From Intestinimonas timonensis (GTDB lineage Bacteria; Bacillota; Clostridia; Oscillospirales; Oscillospiraceae): a stretch of 64,000 nucleotides of DNA. Below are positions 1 through 8,145 of this stretch, piece after piece. The stretch spans positions 256,052 to 320,051 of the forward strand of contig NZ_LR130816.1 of assembly GCF_900626145.1 (NCBI RefSeq), given 5' to 3'. The notes beneath the pieces are model-generated. The model was given only the letters and a program-made list of their open reading frames with translations. It was not told the DNA's origin and ran no database searches. The translations under genes were made by a program, and so were the position numbers. How positions within the stretch are numbered: position 1 is the stretch's first letter; each line of letters begins with the position of its first letter.

Positions 1-5
1 GGTCC

Positions 6-1001
6 ATGCTTCAGGATGAGATCTTGTCCCTGCTGCGCTCCGAACCGGACACCTACCGCTCCGGGGAGGAGATGAGCCGGCAGCTTGGCGTGAGCCGTGC
101 TGCGGTGTGGAAGGCGGTGGAGGCTCTGCGCCGGGCGGGGTATGAGATCGTCTCCGCCCCCAACCGGGGCTACCGGCTCTCCGCCGCCCCCGATGACCTG
201 CGCGCCGGGGAGCTGACCGCCGCCATGTCCGGCCATCTGGTGGGACGGGAGGTGGTCTGTCTGGACACGGTGGACTCCACCAACAGTGAGGTCAAGCGCC
301 GGGCCGCCGACGGGGCCATGGAAGGTCTGGCCGTGATCTCCGACGAGCAGACGGCGGGCCGTGGCCGACGGGGCAACGCCTTCCAGTCTCTGAAGGGCAA
401 AGGGCTCTTCTGCTCCGTCCTCCTCCGGCCCCAGGTTGCCCTGGACGCCCTGAGCCAGCTCACCGCCTGGACGGCGGTGGCGGTGTGCCGGGCCATCGAG
501 GCCTGCTGCGGCCTCACCTGCGGCATCAAGTGGACAAACGACATCATCCTGGACGGCAAAAAGCTCTGCGGCATCCTCACCGAGCTGGAGTTCGAGGCCG
601 AGAGCGCCGCGGCGGTGGCCGTGGTGGTGGGGGTGGGGATCAACGTGGGTCAGACCGAGGCCGACTTCGGCCCCGACCTCTCCCCCATCGCCACCTCCCT
701 CACCCAGGCCCTGGGACGGCCGGTCCGCCGGGCAGAGCTGGCCGTCCACCTGCTCACCGCCCTGGACGAGATGTACGCCACCTTCCCCCAGGGGAAAAAC
801 GAATATCTGGCCGAGTACCGCCGCCGGTGCGTCACCACCGGCCATGAGGTGGCCCTGGTGCGCCCTGACGGCGGCCGGGAGCCCGCCTTTGCCCAGGCGG
901 TGGACGACGACTTCGCCCTGGTGTACCGCCTGCCCGACGGCAGTACGCGGACGGTGACCGCCGGTGACGTGTCGGTACGGGGGCTGCTGGGCTATGTCTG
1001 A
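6..1001 (+). CDS. birA: Biotin operon repressor / biotin-protein ligase
   Basis: Bifunctional BirA, 331 aa. It joins biotin to the biotin carboxyl carrier domain of biotin-dependent carboxylases through biotinyl-AMP, and its N-terminus can bind DNA. A winged helix-turn-helix covers about residues 1-60 (GVSRAAVWKAVEALRRAGY). The ligase core has the biotinyl-AMP loop GRGRRG (118-123) and the KWTNDI...GKKLCGI motif (175-190). The length is normal for the two-domain form. It ends 16 bp before the niaR start, so both regulators are probably co-transcribed. The ATG is 5 bp from the window edge, so an upstream start cannot be excluded. No BirA operator is visible in the window. Confidence 0.95.
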   Translation: MLQDEILSLLRSEPDTYRSGEEMSRQLGVSRAAVWKAVEALRRAGYEIVSAPNRGYRLSAAPDDLRAGELTAAMSGHLVGREVVCLDTVDSTNSEVKRRAADGAMEGLAVISDEQTAGRGRRGNAFQSLKGKGLFCSVLLRPQVALDALSQLTAWTAVAVCRAIEACCGLTCGIKWTNDIILDGKKLCGILTELEFEAESAAAVAVVVGVGINVGQTEADFGPDLSPIATSLTQALGRPVRRAELAVHLLTALDEMYATFPQGKNEYLAEYRRRCVTTGHEVALVRPDGGREPAFAQAVDDDFALVYRLPDGSTRTVTAGDVSVRGLLGYV

Positions 1002-1017
1002 GGAACGGAGGGAGCAT

Positions 1018-1530
1018 ATGAACGCGGTCGCGCGCCGGGAAAGGCTCATGGAGCTGCTGGAGAAGGCCGACGGGGCGGTGAGCGCCACCGCTCTGGCCCA
1101 CACCCTGTCGGTGAGCCGTCAGATCATCGTGGGGGACATCGCCCTCCTCCGGGCGGCGGGGGAGCGGATCACCGCCACCCCCAGGGGCTATGTTCTGGAC
1201 CGCAGTGCCGCCGGGGAGCTGCGGACGGTGGCCTGCCGCCACACCACCCCGGAGGACATGGCCAACGAGCTCAACATCATGGTGGACAACGGCTGCACCG
1301 TGGTCAACGTCATCGTGGACCACCGGGTATACGGGCAGTTGGTGGGCCAGCTGGACCTCTCCAGCCGGTATGATGTATCTGTATTTATACAAAAAGTAGT
1401 CGAAAATGGGGCCAAACCCCTCTCCGACCTCACCGGCGGCATCCACCTGCACACCCTGCGCTGCCCCAACGAGAGCGCCTACCGCCGGGTGGCTGAGGCC
1501 CTTCAGGAGGCCGGTATCCTCCTCACCTGA
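1018..1530 (+). CDS. niaR: NiaR niacin-responsive repressor (HTH_11 + 3H domain)
   Basis: 170-aa repressor of NAD precursor genes. An N-terminal helix-turn-helix (about 5-58, with SVSRQIIVGDIALLRAAGE) is followed by the 3H metal/niacin-sensing domain: H75 in RHTTPED, the DHRVYGQL segment and HLHT with H143 and H145, which match the metal-binding histidines of the family. The start is placed at the ATG directly after GGAGGGAGC; the open frame runs further upstream but that ATG has no ribosome site. A palindrome of NiaR type lies 60 bp downstream, in front of the next gene, which is the likely target. Confidence 0.92.
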   Translation: MNAVARRERLMELLEKADGAVSATALAHTLSVSRQIIVGDIALLRAAGERITATPRGYVLDRSAAGELRTVACRHTTPEDMANELNIMVDNGCTVVNVIVDHRVYGQLVGQLDLSSRYDVSVFIQKVVENGAKPLSDLTGGIHLHTLRCPNESAYRRVAEALQEAGILLT

Positions 1531-1554
1531 CCGCGACCGCCCGTGGGAAAACGC

Positions 1555-1582
1555 TTGACTTTTTTCCACGGGCCGCTATAAT
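1555..1582 (+). promoter_or_regulatory. Sigma-70 type promoter of the EIIC-like gene
   Basis: TTGACT at 1555-1560 and TATAAT at 1577-1582 with 16 bp spacing, immediately after niaR. The palindrome at 1590-1603 would cover the transcription start. Confidence 0.8.
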
Positions 1583-1589
1583 ACTATCT

Positions 1590-1603
1590 TGTGTCAAGAC
1601 ACA
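1590..1603 (+). promoter_or_regulatory. Putative NiaR operator
   Basis: Perfect inverted repeat TGTGTC-AA-GACACA starting 7 bp after the -10 box, a position where a bound repressor would block initiation. The GTCAAGAC-type core resembles what I recall of NiaR sites in Firmicutes, and niaR is the gene just upstream. Assignment to NiaR is inference from position and sequence type. Confidence 0.7.
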
Positions 1604-1646
1604 TATCCAGACAATAACGATACATAGAGAAGGAGCTGGCATAAAT

Positions 1647-2753
1647 ATGGAAGGTTTGAAAGGCTTCCTCCAGCGGAAAAACATCGTGATCTCAGCCCGG
1701 CGGTACGGCATCGACGCCTTGGGTGCCATGGCCCAGGGTCTCTTCTGTTCCCTGCTCATCGGCACCATCCTCAACACCCTGGGGACCCAATTCGGCATCC
1801 CCTTCCTGACGGCCCAGATCATCAAGATCAACGACGTGGGCTACACCGTGGGTGGGCTGTGCTCCTTCATGAGCGGCTCGGCCATGGCTGTGGCCATTGG
1901 CTACGCCCTCCAGGCACCCCCCATGGTCCTCTTCTCCCTGGTGACGGTGGGCTACGCCTGCAACGCCCTGGGCGGGGCGGGCGGCCCGCTGGCCGTCCTC
2001 TTTGTGGCCATCATTGCCGCCGAATTCGGCAAGGCGGTGAGCAAGGAGACCAAGATCGACATTCTGGTCACCCCCATCGTCACCATCCTCATCGGCATCG
2101 GCGCCGCCTGGATCATCGCGCCCCCCATCGGCGGCGTGGCCAACGCCTTCGGCCAGCTCATCATGCAGACCACCCTCCTCCAGCCTTTCTGGATGGGCAT
2201 TCTGGTCTCTGTGCTGGTGGGCATCGCCCTCACCCTGCCCATCTCCTCGGCGGCCATCTGCTCGGTGCTGGGTCTCACCGGCCTGGCCGGCGGTGCCGCC
2301 GTAGCGGGCTGCTGCGCCAACATGGTGGGCTTCGCCGTCCTCTCCTTCCGCGAAAACGGCTGGGGCGGTCTGGTGAGCCAGGGCATCGGCACCTCCATGC
2401 TCCAGATGCCCAACATCGTCAAAAATCCGAAGATCTGGCTCCCCGCCATCCTCACCTCGGCCATCACCGGCCCTCTGGCCACCTGCTTCTTCGGCCTGGA
2501 GATGAACGGCGCCCCCATCAACTCCGGCATGGGCACCTGCGGCCTGTGCGGACAGCTGGGAGTGTGGACGGGCTGGGTCTCCCCCAGTGAGCAGGCCATC
2601 GCCAACGGCGCTCTGGCCATCGCCCCCACCGCCTTCGACTGGGCGGGTCTCCTCCTCATCTCCTTCGTCCTCCCTGCCGTGCTGTGCTGGGCCTTCGGTC
2701 TCTTCTTCCGAAAAATCGGCTGGATCAAGGAAGGCGACCTGACGCTGAGCTAA
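1647..2753 (+). CDS. PTS EIIC-like membrane protein (PTS_EIIC_2 family), probably NiaR-regulated
   Basis: 368-aa polytopic membrane protein with about nine or ten hydrophobic segments and glycine-rich stretches typical of the PTS_EIIC_2 family. No EIIA or EIIB partner is encoded nearby, so classical phosphotransfer is doubtful. A strong promoter with a NiaR-type palindrome precedes it, which suggests control by NAD precursor availability and possibly transport of a niacin-related compound; that substrate is inference. AAGGAG lies 12 bp before the ATG. The gene ends just before the duplicated terminator hairpins. Confidence 0.75.
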   Translation: MEGLKGFLQRKNIVISARRYGIDALGAMAQGLFCSLLIGTILNTLGTQFGIPFLTAQIIKINDVGYTVGGLCSFMSGSAMAVAIGYALQAPPMVLFSLVTVGYACNALGGAGGPLAVLFVAIIAAEFGKAVSKETKIDILVTPIVTILIGIGAAWIIAPPIGGVANAFGQLIMQTTLLQPFWMGILVSVLVGIALTLPISSAAICSVLGLTGLAGGAAVAGCCANMVGFAVLSFRENGWGGLVSQGIGTSMLQMPNIVKNPKIWLPAILTSAITGPLATCFFGLEMNGAPINSGMGTCGLCGQLGVWTGWVSPSEQAIANGALAIAPTAFDWAGLLLISFVLPAVLCWAFGLFFRKIGWIKEGDLTLS

Positions 2754-2758
2754 AAGGG

Positions 2759-2793
2759 AAACTGCCGCTCCGCCATTGGCGGAGCGGCAGTTT
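2759..2793. repeat. Left copy of duplicated terminator hairpin A
   Basis: A 35-bp palindrome, AAACTGCCGCTCCGCC and its complement around ATT, identical to 3029-3063. Here the stem is followed by CAGGTTG, not by a T run, so this copy has lost the U tract of a working terminator. It marks the left side of the 235-bp element. Confidence 0.9.
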
Positions 2794-3028
2794 CAGGTTG
2801 TCGAAAAAGGGCATATACGTCAGATTTTGTGCAAGAGCCTCGCAGAGTTCCGTCGTCCGCAGACGACGGAATCAAGTACAGTCTGTTTTTTCCGGGGACA
2901 TGTGCCTCGGAAAAAACACTGCTCAGGCCGCAAACGTGCGAGCGAAGCGAGTGCGATGCAGCGGCCTGCATCTTTTCGAAAAAATGCCTGCATTTTTGAG
3001 AGAGCCTGTCGACTTTGTCGACAGGCTC
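2794..3028 (+). mobile_element. 235-bp structured repeat element, copy 1 (inserted in a terminator)
   Basis: Non-coding element identical over 235 bp to the reverse complement of 29854-30088. It is a chain of hairpins: 2848-2871 (10-bp stem, TTCCGTCGTC), 2886-2916 (9-bp outer stem, TTTTTTCCG), 2924-2968 (8-bp outer stem, CAGGCCGC), two small stems around 2966-2995, and a terminal 12-bp stem GAGCCTGTCGAC with loop TTT at 3002-3028. The ends form an imperfect inverted repeat sharing TGTCGA five bases in from each end. It is flanked by direct copies of hairpin A. No transposase or ribosome site is present, so if mobile it is non-autonomous. I do not recognise it as a named family. Confidence 0.8.
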
Positions 3029-3066
3029 AAACTGCCGCTCCGCCATTGGCGGAGCGGCAGTTTTTC
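3029..3066. terminator. Terminator hairpin A, right copy (functional)
   Basis: Same 35-bp palindrome as 2759-2793, here followed by TTCTTTT on the + strand and by A-rich sequence on the left, so it can end the EIIC-like gene. It can also serve the convergent htrA gene (stop at 3072). This copy keeps the U tract. Confidence 0.85.
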
Positions 3067-3071
3067 TTTTG

Positions 3072-4361
3072 TCAGCCCTCCAGCTGGTACTGCTCCATCA
3101 GCTCCACAGTCACGGTGAGGGTGTCCTCCCCTCGTCGGACCTGGAAGTCGATGGAATCTCCCGCCTGAAGCTCGTCCCGGACGGCCATCAAGTCGTCAAT
3201 GGTGTGGAGGTCGGCCCCGTTGGCGGTGAGGAGCACATCCCCCTCCTCCAGCTTTCCATCGGCACCGGAGCCGGCGGTGATACTCACCACCAGAAGGCCC
3301 TGGTCTACACCGTACTCCTCCTGCTCAAAGTCGTACATGGCCCGTACGGTGACCCCCAGGGTGGGCCGTCCGGTGACCACGCCATCGGCGATAAGGGCGT
3401 CCACCACCGGCTTCACGGTGGTGGTGGGGATAGCGAAGCCCAGACCCTCCAGGGTATTGTCGGAGACGTTGGAGATGAGCTTCATGTTGGTGATGCCGAT
3501 GACCTGCCCCTGGTCATTGACCAGAGCGCCGCCGGAGTTGCCGGTGTTGAGGGCGGCGGTGGTCTGGAGGAGGGTCATGGTGTTGCCGTCCACCTCCATG
3601 TCCCGGTTGATGGCGGACAGGATGCCGTCGGTCATGGTGCCCCGGAGCTGCTCTCCCATGGGGTTGCCGATGGCCACCACCGTGTCCCCCACCACCATCT
3701 GGTCGGAATCACCGAAGACGGCGGGAGTCAGGTCGTCGGCCTCCACCTTCAGCACCGCCAGGTCGGTGGTCTCGTCGCTGCCCACCAGCTTGGCCTCAAA
3801 GCTGCGGCCATCCTCCAGGGACACGTCGGCTCGGAAGGCACCCTCGATGACATGGGCGTTGGTGATGATATAGCCGTCGGCGGTCATGACCACCCCGGTG
3901 CCCTGAGAGGAGCCCATGGGCAGCAGGGCAGTGATGGAGACCACCGAAGGGCTCACCTGCTGGTAGATCTCCTGGAAGGAGAGGGGCGCCGTCTCCGGCC
4001 GGTCCATCAGGGTCAGAGTGGTGCCGTCTCCGTTGGGGTAGCGCTGCAGTTCCAGGTCCACCGAAATCGTCTGCGTGTTTTCCGCATTGCCCTCTTCCGG
4101 GGCCATGGCGCTGATATCCAAGGGTTTGGACTGGATGGCCAGGGCCACTGCCAGTCCCCCCAGCACCAGCGTGAGACCCAGCAGCACTGCCACGGCACCT
4201 CGCTCGGAGCGGCCCTTGCGGGGCCGCCGCCCCACCGGCAGCTCCGGGACCGGCTCAGGCGCCGGCCCCACCGGCAGGTCCCTGACGGGTTCCTCCGCCG
4301 CCTGGGTGGCCGGGCAAGCGTCGTGCGCTCCGTCCGGTCCGTCGTAATAGTAGTGGTACAT
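3072..4361 (-). CDS. HtrA/DegP-type membrane-anchored serine protease with PDZ domain
   Basis: 429-aa S1C protease for misfolded envelope proteins. A cytoplasmic N-terminus rich in proline and charge precedes one membrane segment (about 56-77), then the trypsin-like domain with catalytic H170 (TNAHVIEG), D200 (DLAVLKV) and S276 (NTGNSGGAL), and a C-terminal PDZ domain (about 330-425). Length and order match Gram-positive HtrA. It begins 22 bp after the histidine kinase and should be co-transcribed with the two-component genes, which suggests an envelope-stress circuit. GGAGGGACC lies before the ATG. Confidence 0.93.
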   Translation of the reverse strand: MYHYYYDGPDGAHDACPATQAAEEPVRDLPVGPAPEPVPELPVGRRPRKGRSERGAVAVLLGLTLVLGGLAVALAIQSKPLDISAMAPEEGNAENTQTISVDLELQRYPNGDGTTLTLMDRPETAPLSFQEIYQQVSPSVVSITALLPMGSSQGTGVVMTADGYIITNAHVIEGAFRADVSLEDGRSFEAKLVGSDETTDLAVLKVEADDLTPAVFGDSDQMVVGDTVVAIGNPMGEQLRGTMTDGILSAINRDMEVDGNTMTLLQTTAALNTGNSGGALVNDQGQVIGITNMKLISNVSDNTLEGLGFAIPTTTVKPVVDALIADGVVTGRPTLGVTVRAMYDFEQEEYGVDQGLLVVSITAGSGADGKLEEGDVLLTANGADLHTIDDLMAVRDELQAGDSIDFQVRRGEDTLTVTVELMEQYQLEG

Positions 4362-4383
4362 GTGGTCCCTCCTGTCCGGGCAA

Positions 4384-5829
4384 TCACGCCAGGGTAAGTG
4401 TAAAGGTAAACTCCGTCAGCCCGTCCTGGCTGGTCACTGTGATATTTTCTTTGTGGCTGTTGAGGATGGTCTTGACGATATAGAGCCCCAGGCCCACGCC
4501 GTCCCGGTCCTCGCTGCGGGAGCGGTCGGTCTTGTGGAAGCGGTCGAAGACCAGGGGAATCTCCTCCGGGGGAATGGTGTCGCCGTGGTTGCGGACGGAC
4601 ACATAGGCCTTCCCCGTCCGGGGCACCACCGAGATGCCCAGAGTGGTCTCGGGATAGGAGAACTTGATGGCGTTGTCCAGCAGGTTGTAGCACACCTGGG
4701 TGATGGCGTCGGGGTCACCCCACACCTGCACCGGATCGTCGGGGAGCTGGGTATCCACATCCAGATGTCTGTCGTTGATCTTAGTCTCCAGGCTCACCAG
4801 CACCCGGAGCATGACCTCGGAGACATCGAACTGCTCCTGGGCGGTGACCCGCTCGCTGGACTGGAGACGGCTCAGGTCCAGCATCTTGCGTACCAGCCGG
4901 GAGAGCCGCCGGGTCTCGGAGGAGATGACCTTCAGATATTCCTTCTCCCGCTCCGGCGGGATGGTACCGTCCAAAATACCGTCGGCAAAACCGGCAATGG
5001 TGGTCATGGGAGTCTTGAGCTCGTGGGAGATATTGGCCACGAACTCGCTGCGCTTGGCCTCCGACTGGGCAATGGAATCGGCCATGGCGTTGAAGGCCTC
5101 GGCCAGCTCCCCCACCTCGTCGCACCGGCCGGTGCAGTCCACCCGGGTGTCATACTCCCCGTGGCCGAACTTCCGCACCGCCTCAGCCATATCCTTGAGG
5201 GGCCGGGTCATCCTCAGTGAGGTCACCGAGGTGGTAATGAAGGCGATGAGCATGACCACCACGGAGGTAAAGAGGAAGATGGAGGCAAAGGCCCGCCAGA
5301 TCTCGGTGATGCTGCCCGCCTCGGCGGCCACAAAGACCATGCCGGCCATGACCTCCTGGCCCATATAGTCCAGCCGGAAGGGGACGCCGGACACGTAGCG
5401 CGGTTCCGAGAAGGTGCCGCCCAGGGTAGTCATGGCCTCAAAGGAGCCGGTGGCCTGAACGCTCTGGACCACATTGGCGGGCAGCTGTACATGGGAGAGG
5501 TCGGTCAGCTCGCCGGCGTTGCCGGCGGCATAGAGGATCTGGCCGTTCTGGCTGCTGAGGAGCACGGTGGCGCCCGTCACAGACACCACCGCGTCCACCG
5601 CCGGCTGGAACCGGTCGGGGAGCAGATAGAAGCCGCCCAGCTCGTCGTTTACGCTGACCTCCTCGCTGAGGATGCCGGCGATATAGCGGGCATTGTTGCT
5701 GATGGATTTCTGCCGCTCACTGACGGTGTAGCGGTAGGAGAGGGTGATGAAGGCCGAGCCCAGCATGGCGAAGGATACCAGGATCACCCCGGCCATGATG
5801 AGGAATTGTCGCTGATAGAGACTTTTCAA
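4384..5829 (-). CDS. Membrane sensor histidine kinase (HisKA/HATPase)
   Basis: 481 aa. Two membrane segments (about 8-30 and 183-205) enclose an extracytoplasmic sensor region; a HAMP linker follows. The dimerisation domain has SHELKTP with phospho-accepting H269, and the ATPase domain has an N box (NLLDNAIKFSY) and glycine box (GVGLGLYIV). The partner regulator lies 29 bp upstream. The start appears to be TTG, preceded by GGGGGTG at suitable distance, as no ATG precedes the first membrane segment in frame. The stimulus is unknown; the htrA neighbour suggests envelope or protein-folding stress. Confidence 0.92.
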   Translation of the reverse strand: MKSLYQRQFLIMAGVILVSFAMLGSAFITLSYRYTVSERQKSISNNARYIAGILSEEVSVNDELGGFYLLPDRFQPAVDAVVSVTGATVLLSSQNGQILYAAGNAGELTDLSHVQLPANVVQSVQATGSFEAMTTLGGTFSEPRYVSGVPFRLDYMGQEVMAGMVFVAAEAGSITEIWRAFASIFLFTSVVVMLIAFITTSVTSLRMTRPLKDMAEAVRKFGHGEYDTRVDCTGRCDEVGELAEAFNAMADSIAQSEAKRSEFVANISHELKTPMTTIAGFADGILDGTIPPEREKEYLKVISSETRRLSRLVRKMLDLSRLQSSERVTAQEQFDVSEVMLRVLVSLETKINDRHLDVDTQLPDDPVQVWGDPDAITQVCYNLLDNAIKFSYPETTLGISVVPRTGKAYVSVRNHGDTIPPEEIPLVFDRFHKTDRSRSEDRDGVGLGLYIVKTILNSHKENITVTSQDGLTEFTFTLTLA

Positions 5830-5858
5830 GGGCAGGGCACCCCCTTTCTTCTGCGGGT

Positions 5859-6557
5859 TCAGGTATTCTCCGGGGTGAGGACCTCAAACTTGTAGCCCAC
5901 GCCCCACACAGTCTTGAGGCTCCACTGGTCGCTGACTCCCTCCAGCTTCTCCCGCAGGCGCTTGATGTGGACGTCCACGGTCCGGGAGTCGCCGAAGTAG
6001 TCAAAGCCCCACACCTCGTCCAGCAGCTGATTGCGGGTAAAGACCCGGTTGGGAGAGACGGCCAGGTGGTAGAGGAGCTCCAGCTCCTTGGGGGGCGTGT
6101 CCACCCGTTTGCCATCCACCAGCAGCTCGTAGGAGTCCAGGTTGATGACCAGCTTGTCGAAGGAGAGCCGCTTCTCCCCGCTCCCCTCCTCGGCGCCGTA
6201 GCGCCGGAGGACGGCGTGGATGCGTGCCAGGACCTCCTTCATCTCGAAGGGTTTGACGATGTAGTCGTCGGCGCCCCCCTCCAGACCCTGGACCTTGTCA
6301 CTCAGCTCGCCTTTGGCGGTGAGCATGATGACGGGGGTCTTATCCCCCTCCCGGATCTTCTTGAGGACCGACCAGCCGTCCATCACAGGCAGCATGATGT
6401 CCAGCAGCACCAGGTCGGGCCGGAAGGACCGGAAGAGCTCCACGCCTTTCCCGCCGTCGGCGGCCACCTGGGTATCAAAGCCCTCTTTTTCCAAATAGAG
6501 GTGCAGCAGCTCCGCGATGTTGCCGTCGTCCTCCACGATGAGCACCTTTGTGGGCAT
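5859..6557 (-). CDS. OmpR/PhoB-family response regulator
   Basis: 232 aa. The receiver domain (1-118) has acidic D10/D11, phospho-acceptor D53 (LLDIMLP) and a conserved lysine in the VKPFEMKE segment. A winged-helix DNA-binding domain (about 135-228) carries the usual TPKELELLYHLA and SRTVDVHIKRLREKLE motifs. It is first in the regulator-kinase-HtrA operon. GGTGGAGG precedes the ATG. Confidence 0.95.
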   Translation of the reverse strand: MPTKVLIVEDDGNIAELLHLYLEKEGFDTQVAADGGKGVELFRSFRPDLVLLDIMLPVMDGWSVLKKIREGDKTPVIMLTAKGELSDKVQGLEGGADDYIVKPFEMKEVLARIHAVLRRYGAEEGSGEKRLSFDKLVINLDSYELLVDGKRVDTPPKELELLYHLAVSPNRVFTRNQLLDEVWGFDYFGDSRTVDVHIKRLREKLEGVSDQWSLKTVWGVGYKFEVLTPENT

Positions 6558-6624
6558 AGGACCTCCACCTTTCTTCTCATGACATTAGACCGGCATACTC
6601 CGCCGGCTACAGTCTCTTATGGTC

Positions 6625-6630
6625 ATTATA
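6625..6630 (-). promoter_or_regulatory. Candidate -10 box of the two-component/htrA operon
   Basis: TATAAT on the minus strand, 68 bp before the regulator ATG. No good -35 lies at 17 bp (TTCACC is about 19 bp away), so activation by a regulator is possible. Confidence 0.45.
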
Positions 6631-6676
6631 ACGGATTCCCCGGCGGAAGGGTGAATTTTTTGTAAAAGCCGTTCCC

Positions 6677-7849
6677 TTACTCGGCGTAGGAGCGGTCCAC
6701 GCTGACCACGGCGAAGTAGGGGCCTCCGGGCAGCCCCTCCATGCGTCCGGCGATGCGGGATTTCACCTCTTCGTCTGTGAGGTCGCTGCTGTGCGGCACC
6801 ACCACATCGAAGATCAGATTCTGATGGTGGGGCCCCTGGGTCATGCGGAAATCGTGGATGGTCATGGCCGGGTCGATCTGCTGGACCAGCCCGGCAACCT
6901 TGGCCTTCAGTTCGTTGGTCAGAGGGTCCTTGGTGGCGATGGGGTCCATATGGATCACCGCCTCAATGTGGAACTTCTCCTTCAGCTCCCGCTCAATGTC
7001 ATCGATGACGTCGTGGACGGCCAGCATATCGGCGTCCATGGGCACCTCGGCGTGGAGGGAGAGCATGCTCCGGCCCGGGCCGTAGTCGTGGATGATGAGG
7101 TCGTGGATGCCGGTGACGATCTCATGGGCCAGGACGGTCTTTTCGATGGCGTGGACCAGGGTGGGGTCGGGGTTCTGGCCCAGCAGGGGGTCCAGGGTAT
7201 CCTTGGCTGCCCCCCAGCCCGCCCGGAGGATGAAGACGGCCACCAGGATACCCACCCAGCCGTCGATGTGCAGGCCGGTGAAGCCGCCCACCAGGGTGCC
7301 CAGCAGCACCGCCGAGGTGGCCGCCACATCGGAGAGGGAGTCAGCGGCGGTGGCGCACATGGCCGCTGAGTCGATGCGTTTGCCCAGAGTCCGGTTGAAA
7401 TAGAACATCCACAGCTTCACCAGGATGGCGGCGCACAGGATGCCCACCGACACCCAGGAGAGCTCGATCTCCTCCGGGTGCAGGATCTTCTCCACTGAGC
7501 TTTTGGCCAGCTCCACACCCACCAGCAAAATGGCACCGGCCACGATGAGGCCCGAGATGTACTCCATGCGCCCATGGCCGAAGGGGTGGTCGTCGTCGGC
7601 CTTCTTGGCCGCCATACGGAAGCCCACCAGGGTGACCACGGAGGAGCCGGCGTCGGAGAGGTTATTGAAGGCGTCGGCAGTGATGGCGATGGAGCCGGTC
7701 AGCAGGCCGGCCAAAAACTTCCCCAGAGAGAGGAGCAGGTTGAGAAAGATCCCCACTCCGCCGGTGAGCAGGCCGTAACGCTGCCGGATCTCCGGGTCCT
7801 CCCAGTCATCGGGCCGGGAGATAAATTTCTTCACCAGAAAATCGATCAT
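6677..7849 (-). CDS. Cation diffusion facilitator (CDF) metal exporter
   Basis: 390 aa. Six predicted membrane helices in the first 220 residues carry CDF metal motifs, including the DAFNNLSDAGSS helix and HPFGHGRMEY; a cytoplasmic ferredoxin-like domain with several histidines follows (HAEVPMDAD, HDVIDDIE). Members export Zn2+, Mn2+, Fe2+ or Co2+ against H+; the metal cannot be read from the sequence. The protein is longer at the C-terminus than FieF-like members, with an extra domain of about 90 residues. rqcP lies 14 bp upstream. Confidence 0.92.
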   Translation of the reverse strand: MIDFLVKKFISRPDDWEDPEIRQRYGLLTGGVGIFLNLLLSLGKFLAGLLTGSIAITADAFNNLSDAGSSVVTLVGFRMAAKKADDDHPFGHGRMEYISGLIVAGAILLVGVELAKSSVEKILHPEEIELSWVSVGILCAAILVKLWMFYFNRTLGKRIDSAAMCATAADSLSDVAATSAVLLGTLVGGFTGLHIDGWVGILVAVFILRAGWGAAKDTLDPLLGQNPDPTLVHAIEKTVLAHEIVTGIHDLIIHDYGPGRSMLSLHAEVPMDADMLAVHDVIDDIERELKEKFHIEAVIHMDPIATKDPLTNELKAKVAGLVQQIDPAMTIHDFRMTQGPHHQNLIFDVVVPHSSDLTDEEVKSRIAGRMEGLPGGPYFAVVSVDRSYAE

Positions 7850-7863
7850 GCCGCACCCTTCTC

Positions 7864-8106
7864 TCAGCCCAGTTCCCGGTACATGGCAGCGGCGTCGTTT
7901 TTACCCACGTTCTCAGCCACGGTGAGGACCTCGATTTTGGTCACCCGCTCGCCGAAGCGCAGCTCCACCACATCGCCCACCTTGACCTCGTAGGAGGCCC
8001 GCACCGGCCGGCCATTGACGCTCACCCGCTCATTGTCACAGGCCTCATTGGCCACCGTCCGCCGCTTGATGAGGCGGGAAACCTTGAGCCATTTGTCCAA
8101 ACGCAT
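7864..8106 (-). CDS. rqcP: RqcP, S4-domain ribosome quality control factor
   Basis: 80-aa S4 RNA-binding protein beginning MRLDKWLKVSRLIKRR, closely matching Bacillus YabO/RqcP, which acts with RqcH on obstructed 50S subunits to add alanine tails. The open frame also has an ATG two codons upstream (8112), but AAGGAG is better spaced for the ATG at 8106. It lies in the conserved SpoVB-like/mazG/HU/rqcP gene order, after the HU terminator and 14 bp before the CDF gene. Confidence 0.88.
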   Translation of the reverse strand: MRLDKWLKVSRLIKRRTVANEACDNERVSVNGRPVRASYEVKVGDVVELRFGERVTKIEVLTVAENVGKNDAAAMYRELG

Positions 8107-8145
8107 ATCCATCTACTCCTTCTCCCGGCCGCTGCCGGATGTATT

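Noticed and set aside
2938..2958. GCGA-type tandem motif inside the 235-bp element as a possible CRISPR or iteron array
   Set aside because: Too short and irregular; it is the loop of one hairpin.
2684..3168. Open frames running through the 235-bp element on both strands
   Set aside because: Several frames are free of stops, but none has a ribosome site at a proper start, the frames differ in flanking sequence at the two copies, and the DNA is better explained by hairpins.
3015..4397. Long plus-strand frame opposite htrA
   Set aside because: Histidine-, glycine- and valine-rich translation typical of antisense to GC-rich genes; htrA has all catalytic motifs.
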